Shown in pieces: positions 20,796-32,859 of a DNA stretch of 64,000 nt. The stretch comes from Coptis chinensis. Taxonomy: Eukaryota > Streptophyta > Magnoliopsida > Ranunculales > Ranunculaceae. A program made the translations under genes and the position numbers. The notes under the pieces are model-generated. The model saw only the letters and a list, made by a program, of their open reading frames with translations, ran no database searches and was not told the origin of the DNA. The stretch spans positions 82,977,501 to 83,041,500 of the forward strand of contig CM027385.1 of NCBI GenBank assembly GCA_015680905.1, in the 5' to 3' direction. The first letter of the stretch is position 1, and every line of letters begins with the position of its first letter.

Positions 20796-21220
20796 AACAC
20801 CCCTAACTATTTATTATTATAAGACTTGGTGACTTGCTTTATCAAATTGTAATGAGTTGTCATGTCTAAATGCAGCAAGTAGATCGACCGAGAACAGATA
20901 AGTAGGAGATTATCTTTTCAAAGTTAATATAATTAACTAAAAAATAAATATAAAATGAAAACAAAGGTATGTCCAATGAAGTAGTAAACTGTAGTGATTT
21001 CAAACACTTGACATATATATATATAGAAAATGGGTTTGTATATTCCAATAAAGAACAAAAGAGAATTAAAAAAAAATGGCGAATGTGAATAATGTCTCCA
21101 TAGTAGCTGCTGGTCTTCTACACTGCAATAGAATAAAAAAATTAATTAGTTAATAAGTAATTCGTTTTATACGAAGTTAAAAAATGAAAATTTGAGATTG
21201 AACTAATATTTTTTTTTACC
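20796..21220. other. Helitron 3' UTR-like region
   Basis: AT-rich stretch downstream (minus strand) of the helicase stop, with a (TA)n run near 21013-21024. Nothing coding recognised. Confidence 0.4.
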
Positions 21221-24200
21221 TCATTGTAAATTGTTGAATGCTTCTTTGTAGATAATGTTCTGAGTGTATCCTTCTGGTTCTTCACCATTTTTCTTAATTA
21301 GGAATTTCAGTCCTGATCGTGTAGTTGTTCGTGATACTGCAACGTATAGTTGTCCATGACTGAAAACTGGCTTAGGCAAGTATACCCCCACATGCTTCAA
21401 TGTCTGTCCTTGACTTTTATTTATTGTCATTGCGAAACAAATCTTTATTGGAAATTGTATTCTCTTCAAACTGAAAGGCCAGTTCGTGCACTTATAAGTT
21501 GTCTCTATCCTTGGTATATCAGTTTCTCCGCCAATGTTGCTCATTGTTATAATTTTTGCTCTAATGACCTTTGGAGCTAGTTTGATAACAATAAGTCTCG
21601 TTCCATTACAAAGACCAGGGCTCTGGTTTATGTTTCTAATTAGCATGATTGGCGTGCCAAGTTTCAACTCCAACTAACTCCAGCTTGTGGTTTGGAAGAC
21701 CAGATCCTTTAATTGTGTTAAGAAATTCAACTGGGTATACTGCATACTGTTCTTCAATATTTTCAGATATGGAGCTTATTGAATCGGCGCTGAAGTACTC
21801 ATGCATTTGTTCTTTGAAAGAAGACAGGATGTGGGAGTTGATATCATCTACAGAGTCGTTTGTAGGTGACAGAATGCATATATCTCTGAAGTAGTTGTCA
21901 TCCATGTATTTTGATGGTAAATCTTTGTAAATACTTGACACGATATCACTTATGCTATCATCACCAGGGGGAATAAGAAGATCATTAGGAATTTGGATCC
22001 AATTTTTTTCTTTACCTTTGAATATGGAAATGCCAGGTAATTAGTTTCCTTCTCCGAGGTCTAATACCCACTTGCTAAAATCTGACGCCAATGAAGAATC
22101 CACATTCTCTAAGCGCATGTTTCTAGTTAGCTTGAAGACTTTGCAATGGTGCCAAATATGTGATCTGTTTATCGATGAAGAAATTATTAATTCCCATGTA
22201 CCTCTTGGAATGACAGGTAAAATCTGCCTGAAATCTCCCCCTAGCAGAATAATTTTACCTCCAAAGATCTTGTTTTCATTTTCTTTGTCCATTAGATATT
22301 TCAACGTCCTGTCTATTGCCTCAAAATCATGCCTGTGGGTCATAGGAGCTTCGTCCCATACTATAAGATCAGCTTGTTGAATAAGTCTGGCCAGTATGGT
22401 GTTTTGACTTATATTGCAGGTTGAGTACTCATCAATTTCTATTGGGATTTAAATCTTTAATGCGTTGTCTTTCCACCTGGAAAAAGTAGAGCTGCTATTC
22501 CCGAAGAAGCAACTGCAATGGCTATTTTCCCTTGTGACCGCAGTTGGGTCAATATGGTATTGTAGAGGAATGTCTTGCCAGTCCCTCCTCCTCCATAGAC
22601 AAAATAAACCCCACCTGAGTTTGTATTGACTGCATTTATAATTTCATCATATATAGTCCTCTGGTCATGATTCAGGCAATTTTGCATTTCATGAAATTGT
22701 TGGTGCATTTCATTGTGACTATATTGTTGTTCTTCCGTGATGAGTCTATCTGGGTCTCTAGGTTCTGACCTCATATCTTTGAACGGTATCTTAAAATCCT
22801 TCAGTTTGACGGTTTTACTTGTTTAAGTAATCAATCAATCTCGATCCAAGATGGTTTCTAAGCTTTTCAGGTGTTAAAATCAGATCACCGTCATTTGCTC
22901 GAGTTCTTTCTTTGTCCAGTATGTAGTATGTAAACAACTCCCAATGTTTGTTCCATAGAACCAAAGGTTCACTCATCTCACAGAAAACTAATAGTGTCGC
23001 AAATAACTGCCTCAAGGAATCACTACCAGCCCATTGACTTGCTTCAACGATTGCATCGTTCCATTCGTTGTCATTTTGCAATAGTCCAAGTGCAACACAT
23101 GTTGATTTGAAATCCTCATACACCTTTCCATTGACAGTTCTGAGATCTTTATATGAGGTTGCACCTTTTTGAACATTTAATACCATTCGCAAATAAAACC
23201 GTTCGCCTGACGTCGGATGTGCATAAAAGATCCTTCCAATTTTTACTCCTTTCTGTCTTAATTGCCAACATTTAAAAGAATCAATCCAAACAAATTTTAA
23301 TGGGAAATCAACATACCTCAGGTGTCTACCATCTTCATGTAATTGGTTATAGCGCATCCACTCTGTAAATTTGGTTTTCTTTGCACTTTCACGCGGGTGA
23401 TGACTTCATCGTGTTGTCATTGTCATGATAGAACACCGTATGTTAAGCCTTCAAGATGGAATGGTAGTCTCTCAACAGGTGGGTATCGATATTGGATATC
23501 GATCCAAATAATCTCCAAAGAGCTTCATAATGCGGATACATACCGACCAGTCTAAGAATCTTTGAATTTCATCAACTTGTATTATTGTTTATTCGGTTTT
23601 GTGTTTTCGACGGTGGTATCAGTCTCAACAACAGCAGTGGATCTATCTTGACCTTTGCTCAAGTATTTGAAGAGATACTTGACCATTCGACTTCTATTCT
23701 GAGAACTCCACGTTGATGTGTGCTCCATATTTCTTTGAAAGAGCTGGATTATAAGGAACAACCCATCTGTTATCAACGGTGAAAGTCTTCTTCTTCTGTT
23801 TTTTTGTAGCTGTTCTAGTTGGTCTTCTCATGTACTTTGCAAATCCCTTGTCATCGAATGTAGTTTCTTCGCAGAATTCTTTTGGATAAAATCTGGTACA
23901 TTTTCGTTCGTTCATGCAAGGTGAATTCTTGTCTAGCTCTCCACATGGACCGTGAATCATGTTGTCTAAGACAATTTCATATAACAATGGGTCATCATTT
24001 TTGTCTGGAAGTTCAGCTGATATAATCTTATCAATGTCAGCTGGTGTAGAAGGTTTGTCATCAGGATGCAACCAAAGTAGTATGTGAGCGTGTGGTAGAC
24101 ATCGTTTTTGGAATTCAATAACATAGATTGTTGCAAAATTCAAATTTAAAAGTAAATAAATATGAATGCTTGATACCACTATATCACATGAAAATTTACA

Positions 24201-26510
24201 AATTTGTTTTTATAAAGCCGCTACGTCTAAAAAGGAGTATAATATATAAAGTTCTGCAAAACCCCGAGCAACCATTGGCTTTGTTTGCCTTTTGTCCCTC
24301 AAGTCCTCTTTCAATTGGAATATCATTCCTTTTTTTGCTTATTTATTAGTTATTACAGTTGGCTTGAAGTGATTATTTATTATATAGGTTAGGTTTTAAA
24401 TGAGACATTAGACATTATATTGTAAACCGACTAATTCTTCCTATATAAAAAGTGTAAGAGAAGGCCGAAACTAATTGACTCATACTACCAACTTGAGGTG
24501 TTTGTGAAATCCTGGTAGTGTCGCTTCCCCATACTTACTTTGACAAAATGACAACCATAAACATTTTCTTGATCGGTGTTTGTCAACCATAGACATATTA
24601 ACATCTTATATACTGACTTACTGTACCAGTTTGATTAAATTTTAGAATGAAAAAAAGTAAAACCAACAGAAAATAAAATAAAATAAAAATGAATAATTTA
24701 TGGGGAAAAAAAGAGGAATAAGATGTTTTCAAGCCAAGAGTCACATAGTTTAGGCATCACACAAATAAAATTAAGATGTAAAATATTTAAAATTACCTGC
24801 CATAACTTTGCCAAAGTGTTCTTCTTCTTTGAGGTCCTTCATAATATGATATACTTTTATCTTAAACGCTCTAACTACAACTTCGGGACAGTATTCGGCT
24901 TTTAGACCTTCAACTCGTTTCATTGCAAGTTTAATTTCATTCCACTTTGGATTGCAAGTGAATGTGATGAATAGATCTGGAGGTCCCGCCTATCTGCATA
25001 TAGCAATGTCATGCTGATAATTCTACACCATGTACCGTGGCCCACCAGTAAATGAAGAAGGCAAAACTAAACGCTTTCCAACTAATCTTGTATCTGTGTC
25101 TCCAGCATGTACTGAGCAACTATATTCCTATATAGTTCTGCTCTGATTTTGGACTGGTTGTTTCGGAACCAATCAAGTCTTTCTTCTTCTACACATGTGT
25201 ATATATTGACCAGAAATTGTAGTTTTACTTTGCCACCTCTGACTAAAGTCTGGTCCTCATTTTCTCTATGTTGAAGTCTGAAGGCATAATATTCTCGCAT
25301 GCTAACTGTGTTGCGGTGATTTTATGATATTTCTTCTTCTCCTCGATACAAAATATCGAATGTGTAGCCATCCTCACCGTATGGAAATAAAAGAGGATAT
25401 TGCATTGCCATAAAGCTAGGATAATGTTCAGTAATTCGTTTGAGGCCGGCCTTCTTCTTGGTGTTCAACAACTATATCTCGATGATGAAATTCAACTCCA
25501 TTTCCAAGCATCAGTGCTGCTACTTTAGTAGATGTAGGCATGTTGTACTGTCTTGCATCTTTTGAGCGTGTGTCGATGAGTCTAATGTGTACAGGTATGT
25601 AGTCCTCTTCATTGAACCTATCTCGTGCCATTCGGAAGGCCTTTGCAATTTCATTTTCCGCATTCAGCAATGTTATCAATCCTTCAACTATACTACCATC
25701 TAATGTTTGTTCGAGTGCTTGATTGGGCAGAGCACTTAACCTATTGGACACCTCGTTCTCTGTGTCATTTATATAAAGTTGCGCAAACTTTGGTTTATCT
25801 CCTGTTGGAAGTAACAATCCGATTTTATGGTAATTTTGTCCATGAATTCTGAAGACATATGGACCACCACCATTGTTAATTGCATAGTCTATTTTTCCAC
25901 CCATTGAGGTGAAAGCAAAGATCGAATTATATGATCTTATGTTTTCAATAAAATGAGTGCTTCTTGGTCCCCTTGATTCATGCAGATCCTTTAAAAGTTG
26001 TGGAGGATTCTTCAATAGTGGAAGTTGTATCTTTCCCACTTGACAACAAATGGAGAATGTAGGAAGTTGTCTCTTTTGTTTCTTGTTGTTCTTTTCTTCA
26101 TTCCAGAGTATAGCTCCACAGAAAGAACAAACTTTGTTGGGTTCACCAAAGTCCCATAGTTCTATATAAAGAAAAAAAAGATAAGAAAAAGAATATAAGT
26201 TATTAATCGAAATATTTAACGTGTTTAATTTAATACTTACCAATATCGCGAGTACTTTTGCGAAGTGGAATGCTGTCAATGAAATCAAAATCTGACAAAT
26301 TAAAATTTGTTGAATTGTTGTTGATGTTCAAAATCAACAAAATTTGTTGAATTGTTGTTGATGTTCTGAAAATCAACATCAGTAGTGATGCTTCTTTGCC
26401 TATTCACGGTTTCTTATCTGTGCATAGACTGAACTTTTCGAATATTTGAAATTCCGGCCGGTAGCCCGCGAATCATTTATAACCAACTCTCTTTGTGGGA
26501 GAAGATTGCA
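21221..26510 (-). pseudogene. Helitron Rep-helicase (HUH Y2 Rep plus PIF1-like helicase), interrupted
   Basis: Minus-strand blocks follow in the right order. The first exon remnant (about 26510-26267) ends PLRKSTRDI, before an intron. The Helitron-like N domain (from about 26165) shows DFGEPNKVCSFCGAILW and GGPYVFRIHGQNYHKIG, then EHYPSFMAMQYPLLFPYGED. The Rep motif LPHAHILLWL (about 24092-24063) supplies the HUH histidines, and KYLFKYLSKG (about 23680-23651) the two catalytic tyrosines. The helicase has Walker [10 protein letters not shown] (about 22594), a WDEAPM Walker B and LLGGDFRQILPVI; the C-terminal block 21673-21221 reads NKSQGQTLKHVGVYLP and LYVAVSRTT. Frame changes occur, for example near 25425 and 26420, and a 27-30-bp word is tandemly repeated in the first exon (about 26311-26375). 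The introns between blocks are not all resolved. Probably no longer autonomous. Confidence 0.85.
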
Positions 26511-26636
26511 TCTTAGCCTTGATTTACGAACCTGTTTATTCTTCTCCTTGGTCATATAGATTTCTTATAATAAAGATAAAAAAAAGGCAGAATTATAATT
26601 GTAAGGGACACTTAATATAGAGTAGTTAGATTGAAC

Positions 26637-27168
26637 TAGGAGTGCAAGTGGATATCCAAATATTCGAATCCGATTCGAATTCGTATTCGAAAAATTGGAT
26701 ATTATCCGAAAATTTCGGATTCGGATTCGGATATTTTTTTTTATGTCCGAACTGGTTTCGGATACGGATTCGGATACTGCCATATCCGCATCCGATAATA
26801 TCCGATCCGATTTAAAAAATTAATAGTTATTATATATAATTAATTTACTAATTTTTTATTATATAAAATATTATATAAAATTATAAACTAATAATATAAA
26901 ACTATAATAACAAAATAATAATAATAAATGACAAATATATATATTTATACTAGTTTTTATAGTGGTAAAATGAATTATTTAAAACAAATAAAATTTTAAT
27001 TAATTTTAATTTTCGGATTGGATATTATCCGATATCCGTTTCGGATATTCGAAATCGGATTCGGATAATTTTTTTAATATCCGTCGGATTCGGATATCGG
27101 TATAAATTTTCGGATTCGGATTCGGATACAGGTATATCCGCATCCGAACCTATCCGTTTGCACCCCTA
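26637..27168. mobile_element. hAT-type MITE, 532 bp
   Basis: Flanked by a perfect 8-bp duplication GATTGAAC (26629-26636 and 27169-27176). Ends are TAGGAGTGCAAG and, inverted, TAGGGGTGCAAACGG. The interior is packed with ggattcggat and gatatccg words in both orientations. No coding. The host sequence agtagttagattgaacacac occurs again at about 27208-27227. Confidence 0.8.
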
Positions 27169-27176
27169 GATTGAAC

Positions 27177-28217
27177 ACACACAAAAGAAGTAGTCAGATA
27201 TATAGAGTAGTTAGATTGAACACACAAAACAAAAAAATTAATCATGCACTCACAAAAAAATCTAATATAAAAAAAAAGTATTCAGATATATAATTACATG
27301 CACACACAAAAAAATTATGAATTAAATCATGTAATTTAAAATTTTAACATTACGACTGTGATTGACATTTGATACCTGCTGTTGGGCCATGCATGGCAAC
27401 CAACAGTCTCACTATCTTGTACTCTGACTTAGACACCAGTGCCTAAGACAATATACCTTCACGTATTATTTGATATATTATATTCAACTGTATAATATGA
27501 GTCCCCGAGTCCAATGAAAACCGAGACCCGCCTAATCCCTAGCTTGAAGAGCATGCATCGCAAGCCTTACCTTTGCAGCCTCCGAAGGGAAGTGGAGCTC
27601 AGCCAGTTCTCTCTCCATTTTATAAACCTTTTCATCCTATCAAACATTGGCTTCTGCTGTGTTCGGCAATTGATCTCAGTTATTATAAAATATGGCAAGT
27701 AGAATACCTCGTGGAATTGACTATCTCTAGGCATACTTGAGCTTTATGAATTAAGCAAAGTCATCATCATTATTCAATAATTTATAAGCACGTTTCATAA
27801 GCAATTAAGCCTTGATCTCTCTTAACTTTCTAATGATGACTTCATGTTCAGCCTAAGCTTGCACACTTTTCTCAACTTGGAAGTGTCCCTAGTCCATATA
27901 AAGTTTATCGTATATAAGTTTTGCTCCATTTATATTGCCCATGTGGGCATGTAGATGAGAATGCTGAGCAGATTTGGTAAGAGTCTTTATATCTGCCATG
28001 AAAAGACAACATAATTACGTACTTTTCAACTGGTAACAGCTGCATGATCCTTTCCAATCAAGTCACGCTGGCATTACTACATATTTGGAGAGGCAGCTTC
28101 CATTTATGAAGTTAGTTATCCATCCAGATTGGAAGCCTTGACCAACTCAATATCTTACTGCAACTGTAGGGCACAACACAAAACTAACGTTGTTTCTGTT
28201 TGCGTTAATTCCTGCAG
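27177..28217. other. spacer with a possible exon remnant
   Basis: Mostly AT-rich. On the minus strand near 27622-27540 a frame reads MERELAELHFPSEAAKVRLA, with a possible GT donor after AAK. It looks coding-like but the family is not recognised. The 3' part (28040-28217) precedes the pectinesterase exon and ends in a ttcctgcag acceptor, so it may be its intron. Confidence 0.35.
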
Positions 28218-28445
28218 AAATGCCATGTGCATTCCCTTGCAAAAGGACCAAGTGCTATCACAGCACAACGCAGGGTATCGGAAGCACAGGACACGGGCTT
28301 TACCTTCTTGGGTTGTAGGATCACTGGCGTAGGGACTGCCATGTTAGGAAGGTCCTTATTCTAGGGTGGTGTTTATTATGAGTTTCATGTCTAGTGCTGT
28401 ACTTCCTCAAGGATGGGACGACTGGGGTGAGCTGAGCAATCATAG
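28218..28445 (+). pseudogene. pectinesterase exon fragment
   Basis: After a CTGCAG acceptor the frame reads KCHVHSLAKGPSAITAQRRV, then AQDTGFTFLGCRITGVGTAM, LGRS, one frameshift, and SRVVFIMSFMSSAVLPQGWD ending at DWGELSNH before a GT donor. These are the conserved pectin methylesterase blocks (GAITAQ, DTGF.F..C.ITG, LGR.W..YSRVV and the P.GW motif). These enzymes de-esterify wall pectin. The WG of LGRxW and the catalytic-domain remainder are missing. Part of this exon is duplicated at 29573-29737. Confidence 0.75.
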
Positions 28446-28520
28446 GTACGCCCAAACTAATCCCAGATTTCTACTTTGTGTAGGTAAAAGTTCCTACAGC
28501 GTTTAATGATTCATCCTCAG
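28356..28520 (+). repeat. 165-bp direct repeat, copy 1
   Basis: Runs from ttattctagggtgg to gattcatcctcag. It matches 29573-29737 over the same length with about four substitutions. It covers the 3' part of the pectinesterase exon plus following intron-like sequence. Confidence 0.85.
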
Positions 28521-29081
28521 ACTGCTAAACACAATGGAAGAAAGTTATTTAGGACTGAAACACAGTGAAGGTGATGCTAATTTTAAGATGCAGCGAGAGT
28601 TGGAGGATCTAACGAACGAACTAAAAGAGAAAGCAAATGAAGTGGACTATAGGGAAGACCTGTATCGGGATCTTATGGTTGTAGAGCGTAATAAAAACGA
28701 TGAGCTGCAGGAAGCACACAAAGCATTGATTGATGTAAGAATTTATTTGGTATTTGCAAAGCAGTCTTGGACTTTTTTGGGGGGTTGTGGGTGTGGGGGA
28801 CTGGGGGTTTCCAATTTAATTTCTTGCGAAATAAAGATGAACTAAAGTAACTTTTTAATGTTAAGGGTTTTGAACACTTCATGAGTCATAACCGCGCAAC
28901 AATTGGGATTAAGCGAATGGGAGAGCTAGATGAGAAACCATTTCGAGATGTTTGTTTGCAGAAGCTGCCAAAGGGAGAATTGGATGTCAATTCTGTTCAG
29001 TTATGCTCCTTGTGGCAGGAGCAGATAAAAAACTCAGAGTGGCATCCGTTCAAAATTAGAAGTGCTGATGGAAATCTTCAT
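28521..29081 (+). pseudogene. FDM/IDN2-like fragment: coiled coil end and XH domain start
   Basis: Two exon remnants, to 28734 (GTAAGA donor) and 28866-29081 (before GTATGC), join in frame as ...LLNTMEESYLGLKH, QRELEDLTNELKEKANEVDY, RNKNDELQEAHKALID, GFEHFMSHNRATIGIKRMGE, LDEKPFRDVCLQKLP, CSLWQEQIKNSEWHPFKIR. This is the end of the coiled coil and the start of the XH domain of the FACTOR OF DNA METHYLATION / IDN2 family, double-stranded-RNA-associated proteins of RNA-directed DNA methylation. The XS domain and the XH end are absent. No stop is seen inside the joined exons. It begins directly at the edge of the 165-bp repeat, so it is an inserted piece. Confidence 0.75.
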
Positions 29082-29142
29082 GTATGCTTTTTCTCCTCAA
29101 GTATTTTCTTTTTCACTTTTCTTGCCCATCTCTGTTACGCCT

Positions 29143-29572
29143 TCCTCAGCTTCTTGATGAGATGAAGAGGAAGAAAGTAAGTTGCACAATGGTGACTTAC
29201 AGTATAATAATTGATGGACTATGTCGTTGCGGGGATTTCTCACGAGCTAATGAAGTTCTAAAGGAAATGGTTGCAGGTGGTTTGAAGCCAAATGCTCAGA
29301 TATACACAACTCTTATCCCAGGTCACTCTCGTGATGGTAAAGTGGAAGAGGCTAGAAAGGTTTTAGAGGGAATGAGTGATGAAGGGATTTCACCAGATGT
29401 TTATTGCTATAATTCTCTTGTATCTGGTCTCTGTAAAGCTGGAAAAATGGCAGAGGCAAGAACTAAGACAGGATTTACCCCAAATGCTTTTACGTATGGG
29501 GCTTTCATCCACGGGCATAGTAAGGCAGGGGAAATGCAAGATGCAGACAGGTATCTGACAGAGATTAGGTAA
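29143..29572 (+). pseudogene. P-type PPR protein C-terminal fragment
   Basis: Open frame with pentatricopeptide repeats of ~35 residues: VTYSIIIDGLCRCGDFSRAN ending LKPNA; QIYTTLIPGHSRDGKVEEAR ending ISPDV; a shortened third unit YCYNSLVSGLCKAGKMAEAR ending FTPNA; and FTYGAFIHGHSKAGEMQDAD ending LTEIR and stop. PPR proteins bind organelle RNA. The unit lacks any targeting peptide or 5' repeats, and the third repeat is missing several residues. It follows the FDM fragment within about 60 bp and stops at the second 165-bp repeat. Confidence 0.75.
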
Positions 29573-29737
29573 TTATTCTAGGGTGGTGTTTATTATGAGT
29601 TTCATGTCTAGTGTTGTACTTCCTCAAGAATGGGATGACTGGGGTGAGCTGAGCAATCATAGGTACGCCCAAACTAATCCCAGATTTCTACTTTGTGTAG
29701 GTAAAAGTTCCTACAGCATTTAATGATTCATCCTCAG
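29573..29737 (+). repeat. 165-bp direct repeat, copy 2
   Basis: Second copy of 28356-28520, starting 2 bp after the PPR stop codon. It again reads MSFMSSVVLPQEWDDWGEL in the pectinesterase frame. Beyond it (29738 on) the sequence continues differently from copy 1. Confidence 0.85.
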
Positions 29738-30223
29738 TGGTCGAAGGGTACGGTCGAGAGAACAGACCACCCAGCAAAAACAGTCAGGATCAAAGAGAAA
29801 GTTGAAAGAAAAATATAGAAACCTTATTCAAGAACATGACACAATCATAGTTTCACATGATTTCACATATAAACAAAGTGCAACATATTTAGTTACTCAT
29901 AGTTTCATGTTCAATCATCCAAAAAAACATCTCCTTATATTCAAATATTTGTGTTTGTGTTCGTTATATATTGATATTCATCATTTTCAACCAAAACTAA
30001 ACTTATTTGCCGCTAATACAGTTATAATACCTATTGCTACTCGAGAGTTGAGGAGGCTTTCGATAGACCCGGCTATCATATAGTGCAGATATATGCTAAT
30101 ATGGTTTGAGTGGTTTCGGTCCATGGGCTAGGTCGGACACAGCTTTTCTAGAGAACTCGTAATTATATTACTTTCTTAGGACCCACCATATTATATGGCA
30201 GTCAAAATGTCAACTTATGTAAC
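29738..30223. other. spacer, no gene recognised
   Basis: AT-rich. The first 60 bp may be the original continuation of the pectinesterase locus, interrupted by the insertion. Nothing else recognised. Confidence 0.35.
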
Positions 30224-30226
30224 TTA

Positions 30227-31420
30227 GGCTAAGTCCAATGGTGCGGCAAAACACCAAATATCACGGACATTTTGATCCAATGGTGCGTCAAAACGCTAAC
30301 CCACCAACGCTATCGGTATAAGTTTACTTATATATAGCGCCAGTTTTAACGAGATAGCGTCAAGTCTACACGCCACTCAAAGTGGCGGGTAAAAGAAATC
30401 TAAACCACATGCCTTTGAGAATGGCAGCTGGAGAGTCCAAAAAAAAAAATCTTTTTTAATTTTTTTTCCCCACACGCCTGTGGGAATGGCGGTTGGAGAG
30501 TCCCAAAAAAAAAAAAGAATGGCGGTTGGAGAGTCCCAAAAAAAAAAAAAAAATCCTACCCGCCATAGGCACTGGCGGTTGAGAGTCCTAAAAAAAAACT
30601 TTTTTTTTTCCCCACACGCCTTTGGGAATGGCGGTTGGAGAGTCCCAAAAAAAAAAAAAAAAATCCTACCCACCATAGGCATTGGCGGTTGAGAGTCCTA
30701 AAAAAAATTTTTTTTTTTTCCACACGCCTCTTGGGAATGGCGGTTGGAGAGTCCCAAAAAAAAAACCATTGGGTTGGGAAACGCTAAGCCGCTAACTGTA
30801 TACACTATGCTATTGTGGTTTGGCGCGATGGCGCACCAAACCATTGGACTTAGGCTAAGTCCAATGGTGTGGCAAAACACCAAATATTACGGACATTTTG
30901 ATCCAATGGTGCGTCAAAACGCTAACCCACCAACGCTATCGGTATAGGTTTACTTATATATAGCGCCAGTTTTAACGAGATAGCGTCAAGTCTACCCGCC
31001 ACTCAAAGTGGCGGGTAAAAGAAATCTAAACCACACGCTTTTGAGAATGGCGGCTGGAGAGTCCAAAAAAATATTTTTTTAATTTTTTTTCCCCACACGC
31101 CTGTGGGGGAATGGCGGTTGGAGAGTCCCAAAAAAAAAAAATCCTACCCGCCATAGGCACTGGCGGTTGAGAGTCTTAAAAATTTTTTTTCCCCACATGC
31201 CTTTGGGAATGGGGTTGGAGAGTCCCAAAAAAAAAAAATCCTACCCGCATAGGCATTGGCGGTTGAGAGTCCTAAATTTTTTTTTTTCCACACGCCTCTG
31301 GGAATGGCGGTTGGAGAGTCCCAAAAAAAAAAATAACCATTGGATTGGGAAACGCGCTAATTGTATACACTATGCTATTGTGGTTTGGCGGGATGGCGCA
31401 CCAAACCATTGGACTTAGCC
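30227..31420. mobile_element. two tandem Harbinger-like MITEs
   Basis: The outer ends are GGCTAAGTCCAATGGT and its inverse ACCATTGGACTTAGCC, flanked by TTA on both sides (30224-30226 and 31421-31423), as in PIF/Harbinger (Tourist) elements. A second start at about 30853 follows CCATTGGACTTA directly, so two units of about 626 and 568 bp lie head to tail sharing one TTA. Each unit contains repeated ggaatggcggttggagagtc blocks separated by long A or T runs. Open frames here are artefacts of those runs. Confidence 0.75.
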
Positions 31421-31423
31421 TTA

Positions 31424-32859
31424 GCATTAAACAATTTAAAGACTGCAACCGGCTTTCTCTTGTAACAAAGTTGGGAAAGGTCGAAAAGACGGATTAAGAA
31501 GAGCTTCCTTTCCACAAAATTAAGCAGCTCTCAAACTTACTGTTAGATTAAAGGTTTTAAATTACCAACATTATTTGAATTGGAGATTGTACTGGAATAG
31601 ATACAAAGTTTAATAATCAATATTTAGTTGCCATTTTTTCATTTTCAATAAGGCCAAAAGTTCATTAAATTTAGTTGAAATAAGATAGGGAATAAAGAGT
31701 AGAATCAAATAATCGATTATCACAAGCAATGTGAGCTACGTGAGAAGAAGAGGAAATTAATGAAGCAGAGAAGAGGACTACAAGAGTGATTGAGGATTTT
31801 AGTGTTTTAGTGAAACTTACGTGGACATGTCATACAATGTCTAAAATTGTGATATGAAAATTAGACGATACCAGGCACATTGACAAGTGACACAATTTGC
31901 ATTGCACGAGTGCATGACCTCTTCACCCCCCACCCACACACCCCAAAAAAAAAAAAAAAAAAAAAAAAAAAAGCAAACAAATTAAATGCATGACCTGGTT
32001 ACCTAAAAAAAAGTGCTCTAAGTCTCTAAACGACCTCTAAGAAAAGCAAATTATTCCCGCTATTTATCAAATAAAATAAAAAAAATTATTACCACACTGC
32101 AGTTGTTAAAAGTTTGGTAAAACTAGAGTCATTACTCATAATCAAGACACTGATAAGTGATAAACTGAGATAACCCTTCTATTTTACCGTTTCACACAAT
32201 TACACTTTTACATGCTTTCCAAGGTTTGGAGTTGTGTGATTTACTCAGCTACTCCGATTATGTTAAATACACTGGCAAATAGAACCATTTGAAAGCAGGC
32301 GAAACCTTCTAAAGTTCTAATGCTTCTAATATTGGGTATGAACTGTTCTACGCAAGCAGGGTGGGTAATCTGGCGCATCTCTGCTACAAGTCCTCCTCAC
32401 ACCACCAACTTAACATAATAATGAGCACGTAAATATTATAGATTTTACTTGTGTTTGAGTTCAATTGTATTTGGATTTTGGGGTTTGGACCTAGTCCTCC
32501 TCACATCAACTTAACATATTTGACAATATGAATTCGTTACATACGTGATGTGATCAAATGCACCTCATATATGTACAATTTGATTTTTATTATTACGGTG
32601 CTTGCCCAATCCGTTAATAATCCTGTTAGTTTTGGACTGAGGGTGGGTTAATTAATTAAGGGCGGGCGGCGGGTGCGGGCCACAAGTCAGTGAACCTTGT
32701 CCTTGTGTGTCCAAATTTCGATTTTGCAATGTGAATTTGGAGTCGTTAATTAGCTAGCTAGCTTATTTGTGATGTGTGGCACAATTCAAATGAAAAGGGC
32801 GGACCTATGAAATTTCAACACATGCAGCACTACAAAACTAATAACATGGCCCTTAGAAG
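31424..32859. other. spacer, no gene recognised
   Basis: AT-rich DNA with a poly-A run near 31946-31972 after a C-rich cacccacacacccc word. A short GC-rich patch, gggcgggcggcgggtgcggg, is at about 32660-32679. No gene, tRNA or complete element recognised. Confidence 0.35.

Larger units (their letters stand above)
17223..26600 (-). mobile_element. Helitron, minus strand, 3' end defined, 5' end uncertain
   Basis: The 3' terminus is seen directly: minus strand has a 19-nt palindrome (17236-17254, gtgacttcg/cgaagtcac), 9 nt of spacer and CTAG at 17223-17226, followed by T at 17222. This is the standard Helitron end and A/T insertion rule. The minus-strand Rep-helicase coding block (21221 to about 26510) reads toward this end, as expected for an autonomous element. 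The 5' TC end must lie beyond about 26560 but I could not place it. The hAT MITE at 26637 may sit inside or just outside. Between the helicase and the 3' end the element carries the host-gene duplication at 19747-20795, a nested SINE and a nested TIR element. Confidence 0.75.

Noticed and set aside
20866-21048. Short minus-strand frame in the Helitron 3' region
   Set aside because: AT-rich chance frame rich in Y, F and I.
30480-30692. Open frames with long K or F runs (MGMAVGESQKKKK type)
   Set aside because: Produced by A/T homopolymers in the Harbinger-like MITE units.
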